A stretch of DNA of 48,717 bases. It comes from Mogibacterium sp. (GTDB lineage Bacteria > Bacillota > Clostridia > Peptostreptococcales > Anaerovoracaceae). Position 1 is the first letter of the stretch; each line of letters begins with the position of its first letter. The DNA is taken from positions 1 through 48,717 of the forward strand of contig JAFWHB010000001.1 in NCBI GenBank assembly GCA_017512145.1, read 5' to 3'. A model generated the notes under the pieces. The model saw nothing but the letters and a program-made list of their open reading frames with translations. It was not told the origin of the DNA and ran no database searches. This document shows positions 1 through 8,035 of the stretch, in pieces. Made by a program: the position numbers and the translations under genes.

Positions 1-1135
1 ATCAGCAAAGCTTGATACGATCGTACTCAATGAGGGTCTTGAAACAGTCAAGCAGTATGCGTTCGACAACTGCAAGGCTCAGACAGTAGTTCTTCCTACA
101 ACTGTCACAACACTTCACAAGAACGCATTCCGCGCTCAGACAGCAAGAGACAAGGTCAAGGTAGTCACAGAGCTCGCACTCGCAGATCTTCCTGCAGGAG
201 TTGCACAGACAAGTGATCACCATGTAATCGAGAACGTAGCAGATTTCGCAAACGAAGTAGCTGAGCAGATCGAAGCACTTCCTTCACAGGTAACTGCAGA
301 GGATAAGGAAGCTGTTCAGGCTGCAAGAGCTGCATATGACAATCTTGTAAAGGCAAACGGAGCTGACCTCATTTCCGATGCAGATGTTGCTAAGCTCGAA
401 GCAGCAGAGGCAAGAATAGACAACATCGAAGCTCAGGAAGCACAGAAGGCTGCAGAAGAAGCTCAGAAGAAGGCTGAAGAAGCACAGGCTGCTGCAGAAG
501 AGGCTCAGAAGAAGGCTGAAGAAGCACAGAAGGCCGCTGAAGAAGCTCAGAAGGCTGCCGCTGAAGACAAGATAGCTGCTGAAGAAGCACAGAAGCTTGC
601 AGAAGAGGCTCAGAAAGCATCCGAAGAAGCACAGAAGCTCGCAGAAGAGGCTCAGAAAGCATCCGAAGAAGCACAGAAGCTTGCAGAAGAGGCTCAGAAG
701 GCATCTGAAGCATCTGAGAAGGCATCCGCAGAGAACAAGGCTGCCGCTGAAGCAGCGCTTGCTAAGGCAGTAACAGCACAGGCTGCTGCTGAGGCTGCAA
801 AGGCTGAAACACAGCAGATGCTGCTCGAAGCCAAGTACACACCTGACAAGGTCAAGATCAAGAAGGTCGTAAGAGGCAAGAAGAGAGCTAAGATCAGCTG
901 GAAGAGAGTCAAGAAGAACACTAAGGGCTACGAGATCAGAATCATCAACAAGAAGACTGGCGAAGTAGTCAAGACTGTTAAGGTTAAGCAGGCTAAGAAG
1001 AACACCATCAAGAAGACTGTCAAGAAGCTCAAGAAGGGCAAATACAAAGTCCAGGTAAGAGCATACAATCAGGCAGTAGGACAGACATTCTATGGTAAGT
1101 GGTCCAAGGCCAAGACCGTAAAGATCAAGAAATAA
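1..1135 (+). CDS. BspA-like leucine-rich-repeat surface protein, 3' part (5' end outside window)
   Basis: The reading frame is open from the window edge (codons begin at base 2) to TAA at 1133-1135, giving about 377 residues. The first ~60 residues are a BspA/LRR_5-type repeat (asparagine- and leucine-rich text around 'LETVKQYAFDNC' and a 'TTLHKNAF' unit). About 60 further residues lead into a long Ala/Glu/Gln/Lys heptad-like stalk (about bases 410-820) with repeated EEAQKLA/EEAQKAS units, which is almost certainly coiled coil. The last ~95 residues are a lysine-rich fibronectin-III-like domain ending in 'KWSKAKTVKIKK'. The same stalk-plus-cap arrangement ends the protein at 37470-42191, so the two are paralogous. 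No LPXTG motif or hydrophobic tail is present; the basic cap may hold the protein at the wall (inference). A terminator follows directly. Confidence 0.85.
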   Translation, partial: SAKLDTIVLNEGLETVKQYAFDNCKAQTVVLPTTVTTLHKNAFRAQTARDKVKVVTELALADLPAGVAQTSDHHVIENVADFANEVAEQIEALPSQVTAEDKEAVQAARAAYDNLVKANGADLISDADVAKLEAAEARIDNIEAQEAQKAAEEAQKKAEEAQAAAEEAQKKAEEAQKAAEEAQKAAAEDKIAAEEAQKLAEEAQKASEEAQKLAEEAQKASEEAQKLAEEAQKASEASEKASAENKAAAEAALAKAVTAQAAAEAAKAETQQMLLEAKYTPDKVKIKKVVRGKKRAKISWKRVKKNTKGYEIRIINKKTGEVVKTVKVKQAKKNTIKKTVKKLKKGKYKVQVRAYNQAVGQTFYGKWSKAKTVKIKK

Positions 1136-1159
1136 GCAGTTCCTGATACTGCAAAGACA

Positions 1160-1194
1160 GGGATGCCGCAATGTTGCGGCATCCCTATTTTCTT
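1160..1194 (+). terminator. Rho-independent terminator of the BspA-like gene
   Basis: A 12-base perfect inverted repeat (1160-1171 against 1174-1185, GGGATGCCGCAA and its complement) is followed by TATTTTCTT. It lies 25 bases after the stop codon and just before the promoter of the next operon. Confidence 0.85.
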
Positions 1195-1221
1195 GTGATG
1201 ATCACATTGTGATGTTATAAT
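1193..1221 (+). promoter_or_regulatory. Promoter of the wall-polymer operon with an overlapping palindrome
   Basis: TTGTGA (1193-1198) and TATAAT (1216-1221) are separated by 17 bases, close to the sigma-A consensus. A palindrome TGTGA-TGA-TCACA (1194-1206) overlaps the -35 box, and TTGTGATG occurs twice. The placement fits an operator whose binder would block RNA polymerase; the binding protein is unknown. Confidence 0.7.
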
Positions 1222-1249
1222 AAGCTATTAAACTATGTGTGAGGACAAG

Positions 1250-2302
1250 ATGGACAGCAAGAGCAGAGTTATCCTGGAACTTCTGGGAGAGATCCACCAG
1301 ATATGCAAGAAGAATGACATCCTGTATTATCCGGATGATACCGATGATTATCCTTACTCCATGACGATCATGATGGACGCTAAGGGTCTTCTCAAATTCC
1401 TTGAAGTTTACGACGGGGATACAGAACATAGAGTTCTCGAGTGGAAGGGCAATAACAACCGTATATCCGGCGATGTCGTGAGATACGTCAACACAGACAC
1501 TTTGTCGGTGATGCCCGGAAGACTTGCAAGAGAGCTCTATCTTGGCATGTTCGTAACTATCAGGACGACAGGACTCTCGGGGAGCCTGTGGAGATTCGTC
1601 GACAGAGGACGCAATCACTTTGGCTTTGCCGGAACTGAGCGGCGTTCTGCTGCGATGAACAAGATCGCTGCCGGAGTGCAGAAGTCCATGATCAGGAAGA
1701 CCAAGGGCGAGATCAAGAAGAAGAGCGTAACGGAGATCACCTATGATGGGATCAGCCTGTATGCCAAGAAGGACTCGCTGCTTGCACGTAATCCTGAGGC
1801 AGGCCTTAACAAGCTCATCATCAGGAGACCTAACGACGATGAATTCATCTGTGATGAGACCATGTCCTACAGAGAATTCGATTTCTCGGAGGAGAGGAAG
1901 GTCCTCGCGTCTTTCGAGCGCGAGATCAGCGTAGCGAGGCTCAAGAGGAACAGGGGCGAAGAGAAGAGACTCGAGTGCGTATACGTATCACTCGCAAGTC
2001 ACTGCAGATATACCCTGGCAACAGACCTCCTGAGCAAGTACAGCTATGAAGAGATAATAAATGGCGCCGGTGAGGCTCCGATCAAGGGCATCCTCAAGAG
2101 ATACCTCTCGCAGGCTGCCAAGATCAGGGACAATGGAGGCTCCGCATACATAGGAGACGAATTCACAGCAGTTATCAACAAGCTCTTCCCTAAGGTCAAC
2201 ACAGACGAGCTCTACAAGAATACGCCGGATGTCTACTATGAAGGCATCAAGGTCTACGACTGGAAGGGCGATCTTATCGCAACATACGGAGGAAGGAAAT
2301 GA
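1250..2302 (+). CDS. Degenerate LicD-family paralogue, probable non-catalytic protein
   Basis: A 350-residue cytoplasmic protein. Its N-terminus (VILELLGEIHQICKKNDILYY) parallels that of the next gene (ILVQLLREIDEICRKNDIRYY), which is a true LicD nucleotidyltransferase. However, the GGT...GFIPWDDDID catalytic block is missing: the text passes straight from 'ILYYPDD' to 'MTIMMDAKGLLKFLEVY', as if about 20 residues were deleted. The remainder is not recognised. I chose ATG 1250 because GAGG lies 5 bases upstream; an in-frame ATG at 1235 lacks a site. The stop overlaps the start of the next gene (ATGA), so translation is coupled and a role as partner of the active LicD is plausible (inference). 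The reading frame is intact, so it is not an obvious pseudogene. Confidence 0.65.
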   Translation: MDSKSRVILELLGEIHQICKKNDILYYPDDTDDYPYSMTIMMDAKGLLKFLEVYDGDTEHRVLEWKGNNNRISGDVVRYVNTDTLSVMPGRLARELYLGMFVTIRTTGLSGSLWRFVDRGRNHFGFAGTERRSAAMNKIAAGVQKSMIRKTKGEIKKKSVTEITYDGISLYAKKDSLLARNPEAGLNKLIIRRPNDDEFICDETMSYREFDFSEERKVLASFEREISVARLKRNRGEEKRLECVYVSLASHCRYTLATDLLSKYSYEEIINGAGEAPIKGILKRYLSQAAKIRDNGGSAYIGDEFTAVINKLFPKVNTDELYKNTPDVYYEGIKVYDWKGDLIATYGGRK

Positions 2303-3930
2303 GCACCAAGCTACAGGGCATACTCGTTCAGCTCCTCCGCGAGATAGACGAGATCTGCCGCAAGAATGATATAAGATATTACCTCTGGGGAGGCACCTGC
2401 ATCGGACAGCTCCGCCACGGAGGCTTCATCCCATGGGATGATGACATAGACATAGTAATGCCTCGCAAGGACTACGAGAAGTTCGAGGCTATCATAGATG
2501 ACTGCATGCCTGAGGGAAGAGACCTCGTAAGTGTCGGAAGATACAGCACTTACACCAATCCGATCCCTCGCTACATGGATCTCACCACGACTGCTCTGAG
2601 GAGGGGCAGACTCGGTGACGGCACTGTATGCGGCGAGTGCATCGAGATCTTCATACTCGACCCGATGCCAAGAGACAAGGCAGCGCAGGACGAATGGAAG
2701 AAGCTTCTATATGTATACTGCGAAGTTCTCTGTACAGGCTGGGTACAGGCCAAGAGAAGACTCCGCAAGGACTTCATAGATATCGGGCTTTACCGCAAGT
2801 ACCGCAAAGAGCAGAGCAGCAAGGGCCGCGAGGCTGTACTTGCTGAGCTTGAGGGCATGTTGTTTAATATCGATGAAGAGGATTCAGACACATACTGCCT
2901 GAGGTGGATGCCGAGAGGTCTCTACGAGATCCCTATCAGATGCTATGGCACACCTAAGGATGTAATATACGAGGGCATGCATGTCCTCGGACCGGAGAGA
3001 CCTGCAGAGATGCTCCAGCTGTATATCGGCTATTCCTGGAGGAATCTCCTTCCGCCGGATGCAAGAGAGCCTCACAAGACCAAGATCAACCACGGTCTTG
3101 CAGCAGGTAACTGCGAGAGAGAATTCTGGCAGGTCATGAGCAATGCCGAGATGGCAGACATCCTGCAGAAGTGCAAAGACCTCAGCATGGATTACTATGA
3201 GATCAGGCACAATCACTTTGTCGACAGGACCAGGCCGTCGGTCAAGTATGTCCAGACCAAGACTGCCAAGCTCGCCGGCGAATGCGGAATTGAGCGGATG
3301 AGATCCGACAACAAGCTGGCTCTCAAGGTCCTCGACGAATACATAAGAATGCAGAGGAGCGCCCTCTTCAGATACAACGACATTGTTATCCCGATGGATG
3401 ACGAGCTTGTCGACATCGCAGTCAGGGCACTGTTCGAAGAGGCGAGAGTTCCGCATGCATTTGACATCCTACATACAAGGAACAAGGGCGGCGCTGTCCT
3501 GACAGAGCTGCAGCAGCATTACTACAGAGCAGCCAAGGACTTCCTCAAGATGTCTGTGCATCTTGACGAGGGAGAATATGAAGAGGCTGAGAATATCGCC
3601 AAGGCATACGATGAGGTGTTCCCGGGCCACAGATGGCTTCAAAGATGCAGGGTGCGCATAGCGCATGATCTGGCAAAGTCACAGGAAGACTGGGCAAATC
3701 TCAGAGATCTCGCGGCTGCAGGGCTCGAGGCATATCCGGACGACGACATGCTCCAGAAGAGATATGCAGATGCTCTCTGGGAGACTGGCGAACACGATAA
3801 GGCCGATGAGATATATCACAAGGTAGCAAGGAAGTCTATCAACGGACTTCTGCTGCGCGAAATGAAAGAACACGGAATAGAGGAGGCTGCACTCAAGCTT
3901 GACGCTAAGGTGTGGGAATTCGACAACTAA
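2299..3930 (+). CDS. LicD-family phosphotransferase with long C-terminal TPR-like extension
   Basis: A 543-residue protein. Residues 1-60 carry the LicD signature: GGTCIGQLRH at 31-40 and GFIPWDDDID at 42-51, the metal-binding acidic cluster of this nucleotidyltransferase-fold family, which attaches phosphocholine or related phospho-groups to teichoic acids and glycans. Most LicD proteins are about 270 residues. Here residues ~380-543 add helical, TPR-like text rich in acidic and aromatic residues. No licA, licB or licC (choline kinase, transporter, cytidylyltransferase) lies in the window, so the transferred group is unknown. The start has a strong GGAGGAAGG site and overlaps the upstream stop. 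The stop TAA overlaps the next ATG. Confidence 0.85.
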   Translation: MSTKLQGILVQLLREIDEICRKNDIRYYLWGGTCIGQLRHGGFIPWDDDIDIVMPRKDYEKFEAIIDDCMPEGRDLVSVGRYSTYTNPIPRYMDLTTTALRRGRLGDGTVCGECIEIFILDPMPRDKAAQDEWKKLLYVYCEVLCTGWVQAKRRLRKDFIDIGLYRKYRKEQSSKGREAVLAELEGMLFNIDEEDSDTYCLRWMPRGLYEIPIRCYGTPKDVIYEGMHVLGPERPAEMLQLYIGYSWRNLLPPDAREPHKTKINHGLAAGNCEREFWQVMSNAEMADILQKCKDLSMDYYEIRHNHFVDRTRPSVKYVQTKTAKLAGECGIERMRSDNKLALKVLDEYIRMQRSALFRYNDIVIPMDDELVDIAVRALFEEARVPHAFDILHTRNKGGAVLTELQQHYYRAAKDFLKMSVHLDEGEYEEAENIAKAYDEVFPGHRWLQRCRVRIAHDLAKSQEDWANLRDLAAAGLEAYPDDDMLQKRYADALWETGEHDKADEIYHKVARKSINGLLLREMKEHGIEEAALKLDAKVWEFDN

Positions 3931-4736
3931 TGGAAACAATAAGACTGATAATAGATGAACACAAGCTTCTCGGTCATCAGCTGTACAAGCTGGCCAAGTC
4001 CGACCTCGAGAAGAAATACAGAGGCGCAGCTCTCGGATGGTCCTGGGCGCTGGTCAAGCCAATGATCAGGATCTTCGTATTCTGGTTTGCGTTCACCGTA
4101 GGTATGAGAGGCGGCAAGCCGGTAGAGGGCTACCCATGGATCCTCTGGCTGATCGCAGGCTTCCTGCCATGGTTCTACATGCAGGACATGCTGACAGGCG
4201 GCGCAGGATGTATCAGGAAGTACAAGCATCTTGTAACCAAGATGAAGTTCCCGGTATCGACGATCCCGACCTTTGAGAGTATCGCGAATATGTACGTGCA
4301 CTGGGTTCTCCTGGCGATAACAATAGTCATATTCGCCCTTGCAGGACATCTGCCGGATATATATTTCCTGCAGATTCCGTTCTACATGCTGCTGATGTTC
4401 ATGTTCTTCACGGTATGGGCTCTGTTCTCGGGCCTGCTGGCTGCAATGAGTGTCGACTTCCTCAATCTGGTGAAGTCCTTCACAACAGCCATCTTCTGGC
4501 TCTCGGGCATCATGTACAATGTAGATTCCATACACAATCCGACGATCAGGCTGATCCTCAAGTTCAATCCGATCACCGTTATCTGCGGCGGATACAGAAA
4601 ATGCTTCATATACAAGCAGTGGTTCTGGCAGGATCCGGTTGAGCTTCTTTGCTTCTTCGTTACACTCGTGGTGTTCGTGCTGCTCGCACTCTGGGCATTC
4701 AAGAAGCTCCGCAAAGAGATACCGGACGTCCTCTAA
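3930..4736 (+). CDS. tagG: Polysaccharide/teichoic acid ABC exporter, permease (TagG/Wzm-like)
   Basis: A 268-residue ABC-2 type membrane protein. The cytoplasmic N-terminal helix leads into the family motif 'KKYRGAALGWSWALVKPM', followed by about six hydrophobic segments. The family forms the transmembrane channel that carries undecaprenyl-linked wall teichoic acid or O-antigen across the membrane, paired with an ATPase, here the next gene. ATG 3930 overlaps the licD stop (TAATG), which suggests coupled translation; an alternative in-frame start at 3912 would lie inside licD. The length fits the family. The symbol is by family; substrate identity is inferred from the neighbouring glycerophosphotransferases. 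Confidence 0.88.
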   Translation: METIRLIIDEHKLLGHQLYKLAKSDLEKKYRGAALGWSWALVKPMIRIFVFWFAFTVGMRGGKPVEGYPWILWLIAGFLPWFYMQDMLTGGAGCIRKYKHLVTKMKFPVSTIPTFESIANMYVHWVLLAITIVIFALAGHLPDIYFLQIPFYMLLMFMFFTVWALFSGLLAAMSVDFLNLVKSFTTAIFWLSGIMYNVDSIHNPTIRLILKFNPITVICGGYRKCFIYKQWFWQDPVELLCFFVTLVVFVLLALWAFKKLRKEIPDVL

Positions 4737-4763
4737 TCAATATCAGGAGAGAATATTAAACAC

Positions 4764-5498
4764 ATGTCAACAGACAAAGAAATCGCGATCAGGTTCGATC
4801 ACGTAACAAAGGAATACAAGCTATACAAGAATGACAAGGCCAGATTCAGAGGACTGTTCAACAAGAACGTCAAGTACAAGATCAACAGGGCGGTCAACGA
4901 TCTTTCATTTGTCATCAACAAAGGGGATTCGGTCTCGCTCATCGGCCGTAACGGCGCCGGCAAGTCAACTATCCTCAAGATAATAACCGGCGTAACATAT
5001 CCGACCAAGGGTGAAGTCGAAGTACACGGCAAGATCAGCGCGCTGCTCGAGCTGAGCGCCGGCTTTGACCAGACCTTCACCGGCAGGCAGAACATCTATC
5101 TCAAGTGCGAGCTTCTAGGCTTCACAAGAGAAGAGATCGCCGAGCTCGAGCCGGACATCATTGAATTTGCGGACCTCGGAGACTATATCGACCAGCCGCT
5201 GAGATCGTACTCAAGCGGAATGAAGGCAAGACTCGGATTTGCCATCAGCGTCAATGTAAGACCTGACATACTCATCATCGATGAGGCACTTTCCGTAGGT
5301 GACCGTAACTTCCGTAAGAAGTGCATCGCCAAGGTAGACGAGATCATGCAGAAGGAAGACGTAACACTTCTGTTCGTTACCCACTCCCTGGAGACAGCCA
5401 AGAAGTTCTGCACAAGAGGCATCGTTCTCAACAAGGGAACCAAGCTGTTCGACGGTGGCATTGATGAGGCCATAGAATTCTACGAGGCAAGAGAATAG
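4764..5498 (+). CDS. tagH: Polysaccharide/teichoic acid ABC exporter, ATPase (TagH/Wzt-like, short form)
   Basis: A 244-residue ATPase. Walker A GRNGAGKS is at 61-68, the signature SYSSGMKAR at 148-156, Walker B ILIIDE at 169-174 and the switch histidine in FVTHS at about 207. The N-terminal text 'FDHVTKEYKLYKNDKARFRGLF' is typical of the TagH/Wzt polysaccharide-export subfamily. It ends right after the nucleotide-binding domain and so lacks the long C-terminal region of Bacillus subtilis TagH and the substrate-binding domain of some Wzt proteins; chain recognition must then rest elsewhere. It pairs with the permease upstream. An AGGAG sits rather far (about 13 bases) from the ATG. The stop overlaps the next GTG start (TAGTG). 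Confidence 0.9.
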   Translation: MSTDKEIAIRFDHVTKEYKLYKNDKARFRGLFNKNVKYKINRAVNDLSFVINKGDSVSLIGRNGAGKSTILKIITGVTYPTKGEVEVHGKISALLELSAGFDQTFTGRQNIYLKCELLGFTREEIAELEPDIIEFADLGDYIDQPLRSYSSGMKARLGFAISVNVRPDILIIDEALSVGDRNFRKKCIAKVDEIMQKEDVTLLFVTHSLETAKKFCTRGIVLNKGTKLFDGGIDEAIEFYEARE

Positions 5499-6628
5499 TG
5501 ATAATAATCAAGTTGATCAAATCAGTTCTGAATCTGATATATCGCCTGATGTGCCTCGGAGATACTAAGAAGAAGGTCCTCTTCATGAGCAGGCAGAGCA
5601 ATGAGCCGTCGCTTGATTTCAGGCTTATCAGCGATGAGATCGAGCGTAGCCATCCTGACTACAGGACAGTCATGATGTGCCGCAAGGTCGGCGCAGGGCT
5701 TGCGGGCAAAGCATCTTATGCGCTGTATGTCCTCAGGCAGATGAGCCAGATGGCAGGATCGAGAATGGTAGTTCTCGATTCTTATTGTGTTCCCGCAAGC
5801 ATTCTTAAGCACAGATCACATCAGACCATCGCTCAGATCTGGCATTCCATCGGAACCATGAAGAAGAACAGCTACAGCATCCTCGACGAGCCTGAAGGCC
5901 GTTCTTCTAAGATAGCTTATGCACTAGATATGCATAAGAACTACGACATCATTATCTGTGCGGGCGAGGGCTATAGGAACTATCTTGCCGAGAGCTTCAA
6001 CTATCCGCCAGAGGCTCTGACCATACTTCCGCTCCCGAGGACAGACGTTCTCAGGGATGAAGAGGCGAGAGCCCTGAGGAGGGCCGGGATATTTAAGGCC
6101 CATCCGGAGCTTGCGAAGGGCGTGAACATCATCTATGCTCCGACCTTCCGCAAGGGCATGGACGAGCAGGAACCATTCAGGAAGGCTGTTACAGCACTTA
6201 AGGCTGCAGCCGCAGAATACGGAGACAAATACAATCTCATCGTCAAGGCGCATCCGCTGTCTGAAGTGGAGTCGGATTATCCTGAATACTCGACCATGGA
6301 CATGCTGCCGGCAGCTGATTTCTTCATCAGTGATTACAGCTGCGTTATATATGAGGCAGGAGTAATGAAGATACCATTCTTCTTCTATGCATATGATTAT
6401 GAAGAATATATGTCTAGAAGAAGTGTGTATATAGACTATGCTAATGAGATCCCGGGAGGGATGTATAAGAAGGCGTCGGACCTGCTCGAAGCAATTGACA
6501 GCGGCAGATACGATACTAAGGAGATGGAAGCATTCATAGACAAGTATGTCGATCTGCCTGATGGCAGCGCGGCTGAGAAGTTTGTAGAGCTTCTGTTCAG
6601 CAAATCGGAGGGCACAAGTGGACACTAA
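5498..6628 (+). CDS. CDP-glycerol glycerophosphotransferase family protein, short (TagB-like)
   Basis: A 376-residue member of the TagB/TagF/TarL glycerophosphotransferase family, which adds glycerol- or ribitol-phosphate from a CDP-alditol to a lipid-linked acceptor at the cytoplasmic membrane face. Motifs: QIWHSIG at 113-119 (family QxWHG, with Gly replaced by Ser), YAPTFR at 213-218, KAHP at 250-253 and SDYSCVIYE at 278-286. The basic/hydrophobic N-terminal helix is a likely membrane contact. Start is GTG 5498, overlapping the tagH stop. The length matches primases of the TagB type, so it may add the first unit before the larger paralogues downstream extend the chain (inference). Confidence 0.82.
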   Translation: MIIIKLIKSVLNLIYRLMCLGDTKKKVLFMSRQSNEPSLDFRLISDEIERSHPDYRTVMMCRKVGAGLAGKASYALYVLRQMSQMAGSRMVVLDSYCVPASILKHRSHQTIAQIWHSIGTMKKNSYSILDEPEGRSSKIAYALDMHKNYDIIICAGEGYRNYLAESFNYPPEALTILPLPRTDVLRDEEARALRRAGIFKAHPELAKGVNIIYAPTFRKGMDEQEPFRKAVTALKAAAAEYGDKYNLIVKAHPLSEVESDYPEYSTMDMLPAADFFISDYSCVIYEAGVMKIPFFFYAYDYEEYMSRRSVYIDYANEIPGGMYKKASDLLEAIDSGRYDTKEMEAFIDKYVDLPDGSAAEKFVELLFSKSEGTSGH

Positions 6629-8030
6629 AGCAGTTCTCAGAAATTTAAGGACTAAGGGTATAAGCGAGACCATCAAGATCGCTAAGAATAAGAACAAGAG
6701 ATTAGAGGCAGAGAGGATAGACAAACTCGCTAACTGCTTCCTTGCTCTGATGGATGAAGGCGTTGCTGCCATCGATAAGGCAGAGAACAAGGAAGAGAGG
6801 AAGAAGATCTCTGCTCTTCTCAAGGCTCAGGAGGATATCCTCACAGAGAAGCAGCCTAAGGCAGCCAAGGAATACCGCAAGAGACTCAAGGCAAGGACGA
6901 TCAAGGAGCAGATCCCTGCGATCTATGCCGAAGAGGCTAAGAAGCCTGTCGAGAACAAGGTCATCTTCATGGAGAACGGCGGATCGCCATCACCTACAAA
7001 CAAAAAGCTTTCCGAGGTTATCAAGGAGCAGGGCAAGTACAAGGTCGTATATAAGGGCCTGCATGTCCGCAAGGTTTCTGATGCGGAGTACTTCCACAAT
7101 TCGCTCGGATTCATCAAAGCTCTCGGAACAGCCAAGGTTCTCTTCCTCTCGACAGCTAACGACTTCCTCAGCTATCTCGACATAAGACCGGAGACCAAAG
7201 TCATCCAGCTCTGGCATGGAGTCGGCATGTTCAAGAAGGTCGGCTACAGCACTGTAGACAACTCCCACTTCGGTAAGAGCGCTAAGGACAGAGAAGAGTA
7301 TGATCAGTACCGCAACTACACATATGTAACAGTTGCAGGCGAGGAGCAGATCTGGACCTTCGAGGATGCTTTCAGGATCAGCAGGGATACCGGAACATAC
7401 AAGGCGATCGGAATCGCCCGCACGGATGTATTCTTCGATGAGGAATACTATAAGGAAGAACTTGAAAAGCTCTACGAGGCTTTCCCGCAGACAAGAGGCA
7501 AGAAGCTGGTGCTCTATGCTCCGACCTTCAGAGGCGCAGTTGCCAAGGCTAAGGCTCCTGACCAGCTCGACATCCGCAAGATGGCAGAGGCTCTGTCTGA
7601 TGAATACGTGCTGCTGATCAAGCACCACGGACTTTGCAAGGAGAAGCCACCGATCCCGGAGGATCTCGAGAATGTCTTTGCCTTTGATATGAACAAAAAC
7701 AAGGTACTGACAATCGAGGGACTTCTCGGTATCGCAGACATCCTGATAACAGACTACTCTTCAGTAGGATTTGAGTTCGCAATCAGGGAGAAGCCGATCA
7801 TCTTCTTCGCTTACGACCTCGATGACTATCTCGATCAGAGAGGTATGTACTACGATTACCAGGAGATCACACCGGGACCTATCTGCAAGACAACAGACGA
7901 GATCACGGACTTTATCACTAATATAGATGAGAGATTTGACCTTGAAGAGGTCAGAGCTTTCAGGCAGAAATACGTCGGAGCATGCGACGGACACGCTATT
8001 GAGAGAACTATAGCCCTGATGGAGGAATAA
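6618..8030 (+). CDS. CDP-glycerol glycerophosphotransferase family protein, middle-sized
   Basis: A 470-residue paralogue of the preceding gene. Residues 1-110 are charged and helical, probably a membrane- or partner-binding region. The catalytic domain follows, with QLWHGVG at 197-203, YAPTFRG at 300-306, KHH at 335-337 and TDYSSVGFEFA at 378-388. The paired histidines and the SDYSS-type motif are the family's CDP-alditol site. Start is GTG 6618 with GGAGGG 6 bases upstream; it overlaps the previous gene by 11 bases. Its role may be chain extension or a second unit type. Whether the substrate is CDP-glycerol or CDP-ribitol cannot be read from sequence. Confidence 0.82.
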   Translation: MDTKAVLRNLRTKGISETIKIAKNKNKRLEAERIDKLANCFLALMDEGVAAIDKAENKEERKKISALLKAQEDILTEKQPKAAKEYRKRLKARTIKEQIPAIYAEEAKKPVENKVIFMENGGSPSPTNKKLSEVIKEQGKYKVVYKGLHVRKVSDAEYFHNSLGFIKALGTAKVLFLSTANDFLSYLDIRPETKVIQLWHGVGMFKKVGYSTVDNSHFGKSAKDREEYDQYRNYTYVTVAGEEQIWTFEDAFRISRDTGTYKAIGIARTDVFFDEEYYKEELEKLYEAFPQTRGKKLVLYAPTFRGAVAKAKAPDQLDIRKMAEALSDEYVLLIKHHGLCKEKPPIPEDLENVFAFDMNKNKVLTIEGLLGIADILITDYSSVGFEFAIREKPIIFFAYDLDDYLDQRGMYYDYQEITPGPICKTTDEITDFITNIDERFDLEEVRAFRQKYVGACDGHAIERTIALMEE

Positions 8031-8035
8031 TATCT

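Noticed and set aside
284..1171. Long minus-strand ORF opposite the coiled-coil stalk
   Set aside because: It mirrors the repetitive Ala/Glu/Gln codons, gives Leu/Cys/Ser-rich text without domain sense, and runs through the terminator.
1235..1249. ATG 1235 as start of the LicD-like paralogue
   Set aside because: The GAGG at 1241-1244 serves ATG 1250, and 1235 has no site.
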